Of a stretch of 64,000 nucleotides of DNA, positions 1 to 10,654 are shown in pieces. Numbering within the stretch: the stretch's first letter is position 1; each line of letters opens with the position of its first letter. Both the position numbers and the translations under genes were made by a program. Below the pieces are notes generated by a model. The model was not told the DNA's origin, did no database searches, and worked only from the letters and a program-made list of their open reading frames with translations. The DNA is taken from assembly GCF_000003815.2 (NCBI RefSeq), contig NC_049989.1, positions 19,673,337 to 19,737,336 of the forward strand. The letters run 5' to 3'. Source of the stretch: Branchiostoma floridae (lineage: Eukaryota; Chordata; Leptocardii; Amphioxiformes; Branchiostomatidae).

Positions 1-705
1 GGGGGGGCCAAATCGCTAAAGGGGGGCAAGGTAGGGGGCGAGATCAGTAGCCGGGGAGGGCGAGATCGCTAGTGATTTCGCCCCGGGGGGAGGGGGGCGA
101 GATCGCTGTCACACCGGTACAACCGCCCCCTTTGGCGTAACACACCAGCTTCACAGGCGCGCGGCGCGGCAGCAGCTGGTTATATTACACTGAACGACCC
201 GTAAATGCCATGTATGAGTCTTTTAAAAACTAATAAACGTATTCAAGTTTTTCAAAGACTAAACGTATATGTCTAGCTTCAGTAACTTTGCTGGCGTTGA
301 CCACCAGTTGGTTTTCTTGATAACAGACACATTGTGTCATATCTCCGTGCATTTTAAAGGCGTTATAGCAGGCCGAAGAGAAAAAAACAACATGCCTTGT
401 ACATATTCGTTGGCATAAACTATAATTCTTCGTTTCAAAAACAGCCCGGTCGGGCCCCGGATAGGGAATGCTATGTAGGCCTAACCGAGCAAGCACGGAA
501 ATACTACTCTCCAAGCAGAGGTTGAATCGCGCATATCTATCTATCTATATACATATTAATGTTCGCGGTTTTCGCGGTGGCCACTTCGCCGTGAACTTAA
601 AACAACCGCGAACAATCTCTATGGCAGAGACTACAGGACATGGTGCTACCGCGAAATTAAAACCACCGCAAAAGTACTTATACACATTGATTAACTTGAT
701 TTAAC
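1..705. other. Left edge: G-rich start and CGCGAA-type repeat, no exon found
   Basis: Positions 1-115 repeat a G-run plus GGGCGAGATCGCT motif, a similar form of which recurs near 7,495-7,550. Positions 555-680 hold a TTCGCGGT...ACCGCGAA inverted-repeat sequence related to the MITE at 47,529. The third exon of the last F5/8C domain is not visible here. Confidence 0.5.
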
Positions 706-2548
706 CTTTTCTTCCCCCTCGCTGTTTGTGTAGATATTCCAGGTCGGGACATCCTGGCGGAACCGGAAGGCCAGCTTGTATGACGTCACCCAGCGGTCCA
801 GGTTGTAAGCTCCCTGGGTGATGACACCGGCAACTATGTACGACCTGTCATGCTGAATCTGGTAAGGAAATAAGAAAACACATTATCATTAAATATTAGA
901 TAAAGCTAAATACGAAATCTCATATCTTACACTTCATTTACAATTTTTGGCTCACTTCCTTGTATGATGAGGATACCATACACTATACCATATATGATGA
1001 AGAACTGCCCAAGGCTATGGAGGATAGGGAAGGATGGAGGAAGAGAGCCATGTCCATCGTGCACCCAGCACGCCCGGATGATGATGATGATAATATACGG
1101 GTTGCACGTATATAATGCTATATATGTGGGTCCAAATATCTTTATGGGTTTGGGCATTTTCGCACCAGATTGTAAGCCCCCTGGGTGATGAAACCGGCTA
1201 CTATGTACAACCCATTAAAATTTTGGGAATCCTTGTCAAATGGACGCACACTATACCATTAGGCTCTCCCCTGAGGCGTCGCCAAAAATCATTTGCATTG
1301 TACCTGATGCAATCATCGTGCAATAAACTTGACTTGACTTGGTAGTGTTAAGGTGCGCTCTCACTGCACTTGCGTCACGATTGCGTCAATCCGGGGTTCC
1401 AAAGATACACAATGAATTTCAGAGATAAAGAACGAATTTTCTTACTTTTTGTGTATTTTCTCGTCTTCTACGTCATACTTTTAAGCATTGCGCAATTTCT
1501 AAATCATGAAAAAATCGCAGAAAATAACAAAACAGTGACGCAGTGAACGAACCCGCAGTGACGCAAGCTTGACGCAAGTGCGGTGAGAGTGCACGTTTAC
1601 CTGCAGCCATGATCTGATAACTAGGGGGCACGTTTACCTGCAGCCATGATCTGATTAACTAGGGGGGTTAAATTTGCACCCAAAAAAATCCCATACACTG
1701 TACTTGATGCAATCATTGTGCAATAAAGTTGAGTTGACTTGGTGCCAAGCACCTTTGACTCTTTTTTATTTTATTTATCTTTTTATTAATTTCAAACAAA
1801 GACAAACAAAGAATACATACAAAGGAAATACCAAAGCACCTTTGACTCTTTGCTGACTTAGGTTTTGGGTCATTACAACTTGAAAAGGATCAGAGGACTG
1901 ATCGAAAGCTTGTTGGTGAGCGCTTTATTTTGTGTACGGATATAAAGTGTTAAGATTGTAACATAAAATTGACTTGGTAGTGTTACCTAGTGCTACCAAC
2001 AAAGTAGTACAAGCCATAGGGCCACATGACAACCTCTTGACAACAGTGAAAAAGCGCAAATTAAGATGGTTTGGTCATGCGGCAAGGTCGTCAGGGTTAA
2101 CAAAAACAATACTACAAGGGACAGTCTCAGGAAGCCGAAAGAGAGGAAGACAGAAGAAACGATGGGAGGACAACATAAAAGAATGGACCGGGTTGAACTT
2201 AGCGGAAGCCATAAGAGCGGCGGAGGATAGAGACAGGTGGAGAAGAATAGTGGACGAAAGTCACGGTGCCCCAACGACCCACACAGAGGTCAAGGGATAG
2301 GTGGTGAGGTGAGGTGAGCGTTACCTGCAGCCACTGGTCCGTGTGCAGGTCTTCAGCAGGAGACCAGCAGGCCCCCAGCTGCTGGCCCTGCCCGTGGTTC
2401 AGTCGGGCGTGGCGCGGGAGGGAGTCGTCAGCGCGCGAGGAGGCGTGCAGAGCGTAGTCTGAGATCTTCGGAACCAGACCAGGATCGTTGGGATCAAGTC
2501 CCACGCCTAAAGGGACGTACCCTCCTTGATTCAGCCAAGCGTTTTCAT
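706..2548 (-). CDS. Partial second F5/8C domain (two exons)
   Basis: Exon 2548-2325 encodes VPLGVG...[12 protein letters not shown]...[17 protein letters not shown]...DQWLQ. Exon 858-706 continues [20 protein letters not shown] and [12 protein letters not shown]. The third exon expected for this domain (starting like VFQGN) is not found between 1 and 705, so the domain is completed outside the window. The intron between the two exons carries a LINE fragment, a MITE and decayed copies of exon pieces. Confidence 0.8.
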
Positions 2549-5500
2549 CTGAAATAGGAGTGTGACTGTTGCTACCAACCAACCAACCAACCAACCAATC
2601 AACCAACCAACCAACCAACCAACCAACCAACCAACCAACCAACCAACCAACCAACCAACCAACCAACCAAACAAACAAACAAACAAACAAACAAACAAAC
2701 AAACAAACAAACAAACAACCATTCAACCAACCAACCAACCAACCAACCAACCAACGAATTAACCAACGAATTAACCAAACAACCAACCAACAAACAAACA
2801 AACCATTTGTGACGTACACCTCCATCGCCACGGCGACCCATCCTTCATATGCTTTTGGGTACAGACGGATGTAGCGAGACGTAACCGGATGCGAAAGTGG
2901 GCGGCTCACTTTGTTGTGACGGTCCCTGTTTCCTTGGAAAACCTAGACAAAATAGTACAAGACGTCAGATCCAGACACGAATATAAACACATCATGAACT
3001 CGCGCCACTGGTAGAGCGTTCGGCTCAGAATACTTAGTATATAGGTCATGAGTTCGATCCCCGCCGTGCCCTCGACGTTGTGCCCTTGGGAAAGGCATTG
3101 TACAAGAGCTTCCTCACTTTACCCAGGTGTATAAATGGGTACCAGGTGTATAAATCGGTCCCTCTGTCATGTAAGTGGCACTGTTAATGTAAGTTAAAAC
3201 AACTTCAGTGCAGTGCCACATTGTTCTTATCTGTCTAAAAGCAAAATAAAAAATCGCCCTTGTTTTGTCGTAGGGGATGTGTCACGGTTTGAAACTTCAC
3301 TTTACATGTGTGTGCTTTTATAGTCACATGTCATGATATGCTGCAATCATTATTGTCCAAAGTGCTCCTAACATTCTTGTTCAATAAGGGGAAGTAGTTT
3401 TACCTGTACGCTGCCGCTGATTCCTTCATACGGCGTCCAGGAAGCGCCGTCCATACTGAAGGCCAGGGTAAATGACGTCACCCAGCTGCCCAGGTCCCAG
3501 TTCGAACCACCTCCACTGATGACCACGCCGGTGACGTCAGTCGTCTTGCCAAAGTAAACCTGAAGTCAAGTAAAGTTAAGTCATATCAAAGTCTTTAATT
3601 ACTTCCGATGCATATGGTTAATCTTTTTCGCTGGTATACATTATATAGGCTATAGGCTCTTGTACAACATCTCCAGCTATATGATATCAGGGGATGACTG
3701 GGACCTGAGAGTTTGTGGTCATTTACCTCTAAGCAAGGCAGCCTCCTGGTGTTGTCACTATTAGGTTTTTCTTTCTTCATTTACACATAACAATAACAAG
3801 GAAAATGTGGCGTTGCAGTTGCAGACAAGTATTCTAACAGTGCCTTATAACAAAATACAATTGATTATTAAGTTAAACATAACACTGCGCCAAAGTCCCA
3901 CCACCTCGAGACATGGATTTCCGGCGCCTATAAGTGCCCAATTCTCCCTTGGTCTCTGGTTTAATTGCGAATTGAAAGACATCGAGGGACCCGGCTATTC
4001 CCCAAATTTTGTGCCACAGAACTCGAGCTACGTATGGGTCACGCCAAAATGTGCCCCCCAAAAGGCCCATAAAATGCCCAGAGGAGTCCTTTTGTCAAAT
4101 TGTGACCATATTATTAATCAAGGACTCCCTCCCATACTGACGTACCTGAAGCCATTGGTCCTCTGCAGGACTCGGTACCCAGCAATATCCTGTTGTAGAC
4201 GGCGGGGAGTGGCGAGCCTGGAATGGTGCAAAGTCCGACTTGTACTCGGAACTGGCAGTGATGAAGGCGTCAGGGATGTACCGACTCGCCAGACCAAGGC
4301 GGTAGCCTGGAGGTGGGACATCTGTGGAGAAAATGTCGACAGTAAGGTATTACGTTGTTACATCGTTGTATTTGTTATCAAAAATTATCCCCACGTATGC
4401 GAGGGAAACAGGTGTGACACCTTCGCTACTTCCACCCCGGCATGAAAGACAATGATAAAATCTACATAATGCAATTTTCGACATCAAGAATTATGTGCAG
4501 AAAAAACATTCATCATAAAAAAAACATAACATGTGATTCAAAGTTTCAAACAGAAAAAGGAGCATGTATAAGCATACTGTTGGCTGACTAACGAACCCTT
4601 AACTCATGACAATAGACACATTTTCATGCATGTAGTATTGCAATGAGATTGATGGAAAGATGTACTAGTATTCCATGGATTCATGTTTAAGAAAGATGAT
4701 CTTATTACCCCCACAGTCATCTTCGTCCTCCCCTTCACTGCAATCCGTCTGCCTGTCACACAACTGAGACTCCATCAGGCAGGTGCCGTCCGAGCACAGG
4801 AACTGCTTACTGGCGCACCCTGTGGAGTCATCATTTCAAGAAAACAAGTTGTGATTTACATAATTATGATTAACTGCATACGTCCTTACGAGTTAGAAAA
4901 TCTGACAGTTTCATCATGAGATTCCAGTCAGATGGACCAGGAATTACAGGTCAACTTTGATTTAAGATTTGATTTAATTCTTCCACAGCAGATGAACTTG
5001 TAAGTTACTCGCTAGGATATGGTTTTGCAGTGACTGTACCATTATCAATTTCATAAATCATGAATTGTGAATAAAATGCTATCTGACCCTCACCACTAGT
5101 TACGCAATTTTCCTCGTCCCTTCCGTCCGAACAGTCCTGAAACCCATCACAGGCGCGGTATTTTGGCAGGCATCTGCTGTCACACTCCAACTGCAAACTA
5201 TTGCAGATGCCTAGAAGTCGAGAAAGGTAGACGTACCATTAGTGCTAATAGCAACAACGACAACAGCAACAGCATCACACAAAAAAAACTAACAAGAAAC
5301 TCTTCAGTCTCTAGTACTTGCAATATGATGCTAGTCAGCAACCAAATATGATGCTAGTCAGCAACCAAATATGATGCTAGTCAGCAACCAAATATGATGC
5401 TAGCGCCATACATGCATTTAAAGAAGAAACAAAGGGTGTGTCCGGAAATTACATAGTATGTTTACAAACTTAAGGGTACAGAACTGTTACACCATGTGGC

Positions 5501-6475
5501 AACTATCAGCACTATATGATGGTTCATTGCATTCCTAGAGGATATCAGCCGCAGAGTGTCCAAAAAAGTCTACCTGCACATCTTTCTTCGTCCTCGCCAC
5601 CACTGCAGTCAGTTTTGCTGTCACAATGTAAGGCCAGCGACAAGCAGGTCCCATCTAAGCAGTAGAACTGGTCTTCATCGCACACTAGTATGGGCACAAA
5701 TTCAGCAATATTTTATTAGCGTCACATATAATCACATAATCTTTGTTGTTTTTCCTCCCTTGCTACTGTAACGGCTGTTGAGACTTGTTTGTTTCACACA
5801 CCACGCACACACGCGCACATCCTGGAGGTGCGCGTGTGCGTTCGTGTGTGCATGTGTGTGGTGTGTGTGTGTGTGTGTTTGTGTGTGTGTGTGGGGGTGT
5901 ATATGTGTGTGTGTGTGTGCGGGGGAGGGTGGTTGTGTGTGTGGGGGGGTGTATGTGTGTGTGTGTCTGTTTGAGTATGTATGTGTGTGTGTGTGTGTGT
6001 CTGTCTGTGTATGTGTGTGTGTGTGCGTGCGTGTTTATGTGTGTGTGTGTGTATGCGTGTGTGTGTGGGGGTGTATTTGTGTGTGTGTGTGTGTGTTCGG
6101 GGGAGGGTGGTTGTGTGTGTGTGAGGGGGTATGTGTGTGTGTGTGTGTCAGAGTATGTATGTATCTGTGAGCGTGTGTGTGTGTGTGTGTGGGGGGGTGT
6201 ATATGTGTGTGTGTGTGTGCGGGGGAGGGTGGTTGTTTGTGGGGGGGGGGTGTATGTGTGTGTGTGTCTGTTTGAGTATGTATGTGTGTGCGTGTGTGTG
6301 TGTGTGTGTCTGTCTGTGTATGTGTGTGTGTGTGCGTGCGTGTTTATGTGTGTGTGTGTGTATGCGTGTGTGTGTGTGGGGGGTGTATTTGTGTGTGTGT
6401 GTGTGTTCGGGGGAGGGTGGTTGTGTGTGTGTGAGGGGGTATGTGTGTGTGTGTGTGTCAGAGTATGTATGTATG

Positions 6476-6506
<31 letters not shown>

Positions 6507-6634
6507 ATCTGTGTGTATGTATGTGTATTTGTGTGTGTGTATTTATGTGTGTTTGTGTGTATGTGTGTGTGTGCGTGTTTGTGTGTGTGCGTGTATGTAT
6601 GTGAGTTTGTGTGTGTTTGTGCGTGTTTGTGTGT

Positions 6635-6665
<31 letters not shown>

Positions 6666-6705
6666 GTGTATGTATGTGAGTTCGTGTGTGTGTGTTTTGT
6701 GTTTA

Positions 6706-6760
<55 letters not shown>

Positions 6761-9700
6761 GTGTGTCTGCCTGATCTTTATATTTCGGACCATATCTGTT
6801 AGCAGCGACACAATATCAAGGAGTTATAGACCTACCTATCCGTTGTCCGAAAAATCCCACTTCTCTTAACCAGGGTTGCCAATCGTTACTGTCACCGTTG
6901 CCAGTTTCAGTGACGAGCAATTTCCAGAATCGACTGGTGACGGAGAACCCCCCGAACTCCTGCGGTGTGTCGGTTGTCTCCACATCTGTCACAACCGCCA
7001 CATCCTCCCAGGCGAAAGGGTTGGAGCTGGCCGACATTTGGAAATTGAATGCTGTAACGTCATGGGTATCGAAATCCCCTCCGTCGTTGGTGATGCTGAT
7101 TTTGGAAAGCGTGTAGGGCACGACAAGATCGAATATGATGTACCATGGGCCTGGAAAAACCGGGTACCAAGAGGTGTAGTGTTCACCATCCAGAACATTA
7201 TAGACACCGACTTCAGGCCGCACCGAACCTGTTGCATCAATGGCCCATTCAGTGGATCTTTCGAGCCAACCTTTGCAAAACAGTACAAAATACAGCTGTT
7301 AATAGTTTTATCATGTTGGTACGTATGAAACTGAATGACAAGATTCTTTGTGCAAAAGTGGTTTATCCAACCGACGTATCGGTGAATTTCTGTCGGCTCA
7401 TTGACATCAGAACACGAACAGTTGAAGGTAGAATACACAAAGTGAGGTGGGGTGGGGTCTCGGGCGGTGTTACTTGCGATTTCGTCTCTCAGGGAAAGGG
7501 GGGGGGGTCGATCACTAGGGGCGCCGATATTGCTGCGACACCGCTCACAAAAGTGTAAGGAGAAACCGATTACAATGTGTGTATAATTTACTTCCCCCGC
7601 TCCAACCCCCACCCACACATACACACACCTCTAGTTCGGCAGTTCATCTCGTCCTGCCCGTTACGGCAGTCCGACCGGCCGTCGCAGAAGCGGCTGTAGG
7701 GCACGCTCCTCCCGCCACACTCAAATGGCTGGAATGCGGTCGTTGCATCTGACGGAGAATGGCAGACATAGGAATTTATGGATGAACTAGAAAGGTAACA
7801 AATACATGCAGCATTGTCCACTATCACATGGTCTAGGCTAACAGACATGTTCCGTCTATTCATACTCAAACTGACAAACACATTTATGTATATGGTGCAT
7901 CTGTAATATAGACTAACAACTCTCCTTTACTTCGATCTTGTTATTTTCTTGAACCGGTAAGCCCCAATAACACGTGAACACCTGTGGTATAATCTGTTCA
8001 TTATCTAATCGGTCCATCATCCGCTCCACTGATTTTTTTTCAGTTCTTTAAAAATCGGTTTCAGTGTACATGTGCACCATGTCGGTACCTACCCCTAGAA
8101 CATGACATTCTATACTTAAGCTGCTGAAGGTTTATTACTGCCAAACATGTTGAGACCTACTGTAACAGTTGTCTTCATCCGCCCCGGAGGAGCAATCCTT
8201 GTCTCCGTCGCACACCGCACTTGGGTCAATGCACTCCCCACTGCCACACTCCCAACCCTTATATGCACAGGACTCTGTAACATATAGAAGTTAACTTTTC
8301 ACGGTAACTTTGACTTTAATTAGCATTCAATTACTTTGAGTTTAATTACCATGTCATATGACATCAAAATTGTACTGCAATATTATCACACGAGAAAAAT
8401 TACATCAATTCTAAGTGATCTATACTTATATCAATGCAGCATAAGTTATCCGGGCGTTCATGTACTTTTAAATGGTATTAAGGTGTACAAGATAATATTG
8501 GGGAGGCTTCGATAGCAATGGGTCTTTTAATGTCTTATGGCACCAGTGGAATTATGAGAGTTAATATTATGTATTCGTGATACATGTATGTTTTAGCAAC
8601 ATTGAAAAGCAGTGCTGTTGCACTGAAATGGGCCACCATGGCTATGTTAAACAGAAATGAAACATAACTTGAAAGTTAATCTGTGTTGGTAGAAGTCATT
8701 ACTGATCAAATAAGTCATCTATATCAGAGATTTGCAACCATCCTTGAACAGAGACGGTGGGCGCCATAGACTTCCTGCAACCTATGATCCACTACTTACT
8801 GAGTCACGTGTTCTATCTGCATAACGTGACGTCACAACAGCAGTGGATTGTTCATTCCTTGACAAAGACTGGTGCTGTTCAGTCGAAAATTTGGGTGAGT
8901 CCAATTTTTGTATTGGATATCACTGTTAAACTAGTTCAATAAGAAATGAAACATGTAAACACAAAACGTACTGCACAGTAGCTCGTCTGCTGCGTCGTCA
9001 CAGTGGGCGAGCCCATCGCACACTTGGGGTGGTTTTACACACAGAAGGCTGCTAGTACATTGGAACTCGGCACTGGTACACTCTGTAGAGTGGTATAAAC
9101 TGGTTATAATATATATCAGTGCAATATAAAAGGTACTAGCAAATGTCCCTTTTCCCTCTTATCACATGTTGTTTTAAAGTAATACAAAATCCAGAAGGGG
9201 TGTAATTCTCCGACAAATTGTGTGCAATGAATTAATAATCAGTCGGCGATTTTCCATACGCTTGATTTGAAATATAAAATGAGGCAATGGTAAATGTTGG
9301 CCCATAGCCTTTTAAAATGTATAGGGGCCATGGGTTGTTATCCACTGTGTCTGTGTCTAGGGAACGATATTTGAAGCCATTACCCTCCTTACATGGCATT
9401 ATAGCTACCGGCCAATTGAGGAATGTTCCAAGGCTGACATTGCATAAGAGTCATCACAGCTTGTCTGTGTTCTGGGCCAAAGGCTCTAACCGGTACCGTG
9501 ACGCTAGAACTGAGACTAGGTCATTACCCTGACGATGATGTACTGGTAGACATCGAAAATTTAGGAGGTATGTACTGTACCTTTACAAAAATAGTCATTG
9601 ATTGATGAAAATTGTTGTCACCAAAACAAAACAAAACAAAACAAAACAAAACAGAGAGCTCACCGCATCCACTCTCGTCCGTCGCGTCATCACAGTCCTC

Positions 9701-10654
9701 CACACCGTCGCAGCGCCTGTCTGTCGGGACGCACATGCCACTGTGGCACACGAACCCTCCGAAAACGCACTCCAGCATGTTGTAATGTTTGCGACCACCG
9801 CAGCCCTCGTCCGAGTTGTCACCACAGTCATTGATGCTATCGCATACCCGAGACAAAGGAACGCAGATGGATGATGCTTCGCATTCGAACTCTTGGGGGA
9901 GACATTCCCTGAAGTCCCAGCCTCTTACATGGCTGTGCGCTGAGATGCAGTTCATAGCAGTCTCGTCAGATGCTTCGTGGCAGTCAGTTATGCCACATGT
10001 TGACATGAGGGCGTCATGTATGCAGGGGAAAGGTAAACCGTCCTCACATTCGATCATGCCAAGCGGACATGTTGGGAATGTGCAATCTTGCTCTTCCGAA
10101 CCGTCGGGGCAGTCAACAAACCCGTCACATTGCAGCCTAGAGTCGATACAGTCACCGGTTCCACACTCAAAATTGGTTCCACACCCCGGATCCTGACAAT
10201 CTACTTCATCCGAACCATCGGGGCAATCAATATAATTATCACAACCATACGAGGTGCGGATACAAACACTCGTAGTCCCGCACTTGATGTCGTCGGGAAA
10301 AGGGCAAACCGAGCAATCGTTTTCATCGGTGCCGTCCGAGCAATGAGAGAAGCCATCACACTGGTATCCGGGAGGGATACAAGAGTCGACGTCGTGGCTT
10401 ACGCACTTTATAAAACCGGGCAAGGGACACGCCGTGCAGTTTTCATCCGAGCCGTCGGGACAGTCCCGTAAGCCATCACAAGTGTATGCCGAGGGGACGC
10501 AGGTGTCGGTCGTAGTACATTTGAAAGTAGAAGACGAACACTCTACCTCCGAGTCAGGGAGAATCAAGCTGGCGTCGGCAATGGGCAGCAGACACACAAG
10601 GAGGACCAAGCAGGCCAACATGACGGACTGTGGAGGAGCGAATGCAGATGTCAT
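706..10654 (-). CDS. LDLa / F5-8C discoidin mosaic protein, partial (3' end outside window)
   Basis: Thirteen coding exons, minus strand: 10654-9664, 9082-8972, 8274-8161, 7748-7629, 7270-6836, 5684-5574, 5210-5094, 4819-4709, 4321-4146, 3559-3404, 2942-2804, 2548-2325, 858-706. All introns are GT-AG, phases are consistent throughout, and the total is 2,958 nt (986 codons) without a stop. Order: signal peptide, seven LDLa, three LDLa, discoidin-like domain (about residues 446-590), three LDLa, a full F5/8C domain (about 704-860), and the first two thirds of another F5/8C. LDLa modules are calcium-dependent ligand-binding units and F5/8C domains bind lipid, carbohydrate or matrix, so a secreted or cell-surface binding protein is inferred. 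No catalytic domain is seen. The missing 3' end could hold a membrane anchor or a 7TM domain like the neighbouring gene. The start at 10654 has A at -3; a second Met 11 residues on also precedes the signal core. Exact orthology is not recognised. Confidence 0.85.
1286..1745 (+). repeat. Two copies of a LINE-like 3' tail (1286-1345 and 1688-1745)
   Basis: Both contain TGATGCAATCATYGTGCAAT followed by AAA(C/G)TTGACTTGACTTGG. This A-poor 3' end with a short TTGAC repeat resembles CR1/L2-type LINE tails. A third version lies near 12,470-12,495. Confidence 0.45.
1353..1594. mobile_element. Foldback MITE (about 242 bp)
   Basis: Terminal inverted repeats of about 25 bp: GTGCGCTCTCACTGCACTTG at the left, matching the reverse complement of the right end at 22 of 25 positions. 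No open frame. It lies in the intron between the last two visible exons of the LDLa/F5-8C gene. Confidence 0.6.
1974..2319 (+). mobile_element. Non-LTR retrotransposon 3' fragment (reverse transcriptase C terminus)
   Basis: An open frame gives [20 protein letters not shown] and [20 protein letters not shown], then [12 protein letters not shown], the familiar C-terminal tail of LINE reverse transcriptases (KLRWFGHV...RGRQRKRW.DNIKEW). It ends in a (GGTGA)n tail at 2302-2319, six bases from the splice donor of the exon at 2325 and antisense to that gene. It is 5'-truncated: only the last ~100 codons remain. Confidence 0.85.
2572..2805. repeat. Compound (CCAA)n / (CAAA)n microsatellite
   Basis: CCAA units cover about 2575-2668, CAAA units 2669-2717, CCAA again 2724-2754, then imperfect units up to the splice donor at 2803. 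It lies wholly in an intron. Period four and absence of stop triplets leave long open frames on both strands that are not genes. Confidence 0.95.
2804..4321 (-). CDS. Complete F5/8 type C domain on three exons
   Basis: Exons 4321-4146, 3559-3404 and 2942-2804 (phases 1-0, 0-0, 0-1). Recognisable blocks: [33 protein letters not shown]...[45 protein letters not shown] and a final [23 protein letters not shown]. The exon borders after WLQ and after the SVQ strand are also used by the next domain. The last exon needs the weak donor AATG|GTTTGT at 2803 to keep phase 1. Confidence 0.85.
2999..3250 (+). mobile_element. tRNA-derived SINE, family 1
   Basis: A box-like CACTGGTAGAGCGTTCGGCT and B box-like GGTCATGAGTTCGATCCC, then GTGCCCTTGGGAAAGGCATT and an A-rich end. 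The same body occurs at 19718-20012 and 23058-23338. No clear target-site duplication at this copy. Confidence 0.7.
4709..5684 (-). CDS. Three single-exon LDLa modules (exons 6-8)
   Basis: Exons 5684-5574, 5210-5094 and 4819-4709 each encode one LDLa module in phase 1-1. Cage motifs are [34 protein letters not shown] and [17 protein letters not shown]. The first and third share the [18 protein letters not shown] core and are probably tandem duplicates. The middle one is shorter before its third cysteine. Confidence 0.85.
5322..5403. repeat. 23-bp tandem repeat, about 3.5 copies
   Basis: The unit begins AATATGATGCTAGTCAGCAA and repeats without change three times before breaking down. Intronic. 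Confidence 0.9.
5838..6770. repeat. (GT)n tract with a roughly 305-bp internal tandem duplication
   Basis: Nearly a kilobase of alternating GT with interruptions. The interruption pattern (CGGGGGAGGGTGGTTG landmarks at about 5919 and 6219, and again at about 6096 and 6407) shows that one 300-bp block was duplicated. Intronic; the long open frames in it are artefacts of the repeat. Confidence 0.95.
6836..7270 (-). CDS. Discoidin-like (galactose-binding fold) domain exon
   Basis: A 435-nt phase 1-1 exon encodes about 145 residues beginning [10 protein letters not shown]. It has the beta-sandwich signature of F5/8C-like domains: [20 protein letters not shown], then FRFW-type strands ([12 protein letters not shown]) and a final WLREVGFFG. 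It is much more diverged than the three-exon F5/8C domains downstream. Its single-exon layout and N-terminal GWLE match the discoidin-like exon of the divergent neighbour at 14864-15265, so the two are probably related. Confidence 0.75.
7629..9082 (-). CDS. Three single-exon LDLa modules (exons 2-4)
   Basis: Exons 9082-8972, 8274-8161 and 7748-7629 each begin and end in phase 1 and each encode one LDLa module. The third shows [17 protein letters not shown]. The first ([17 protein letters not shown]) and second ([17 protein letters not shown]) keep the acidic cage residues with substitutions. Symmetric phase-1 exons are the classic substrate for exon shuffling and duplication. Confidence 0.85.
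9664..10654 (-). CDS. Exon 1: signal peptide and seven LDLa repeats
   Basis: The N terminus carries a hydrophobic core ([17 protein letters not shown]), then seven Cys-rich modules ending in the calcium-cage pattern CDG..DCxDGSDE..C. Repeats 1-4, 6 and 7 have the normal six cysteines. Repeat 5 is degenerate: its cage reads DCHEASDET and its spacing is stretched. Fusion of seven modules into one 991-nt exon is unusual beside the single-module exons downstream and suggests intron loss or a retrocopied block. The donor is TGCG|GTGAG, phase 1, next to an (AAAAC)n run. Confidence 0.9.

Noticed and set aside
230-514. Cys-rich minus-strand ORF (ICTRHVVFFSSACYNAF, TQCVCYQEN) as a further exon of the LDLa/F5-8C gene
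   Set aside because: It does not supply the missing third F5/8C exon, no confident acceptor was found and no family was recognised; left as unproven.
1993-2274. Minus-strand ORF of 93 codons
   Set aside because: Antisense shadow of the LINE reverse transcriptase fragment.
2531-2874. Open frames rich in Asn-Gln-Pro-Thr or Gly-Trp-Leu-Val
   Set aside because: A product of the (CCAA)n/(CAAA)n repeat, which lacks stops in any frame; lies in an intron.
5778-6869. Long open frames of Val-Cys or Thr-His repeats on both strands
   Set aside because: They are translations of the GT microsatellite and differ only by frame; no start context, domain or unique sequence.
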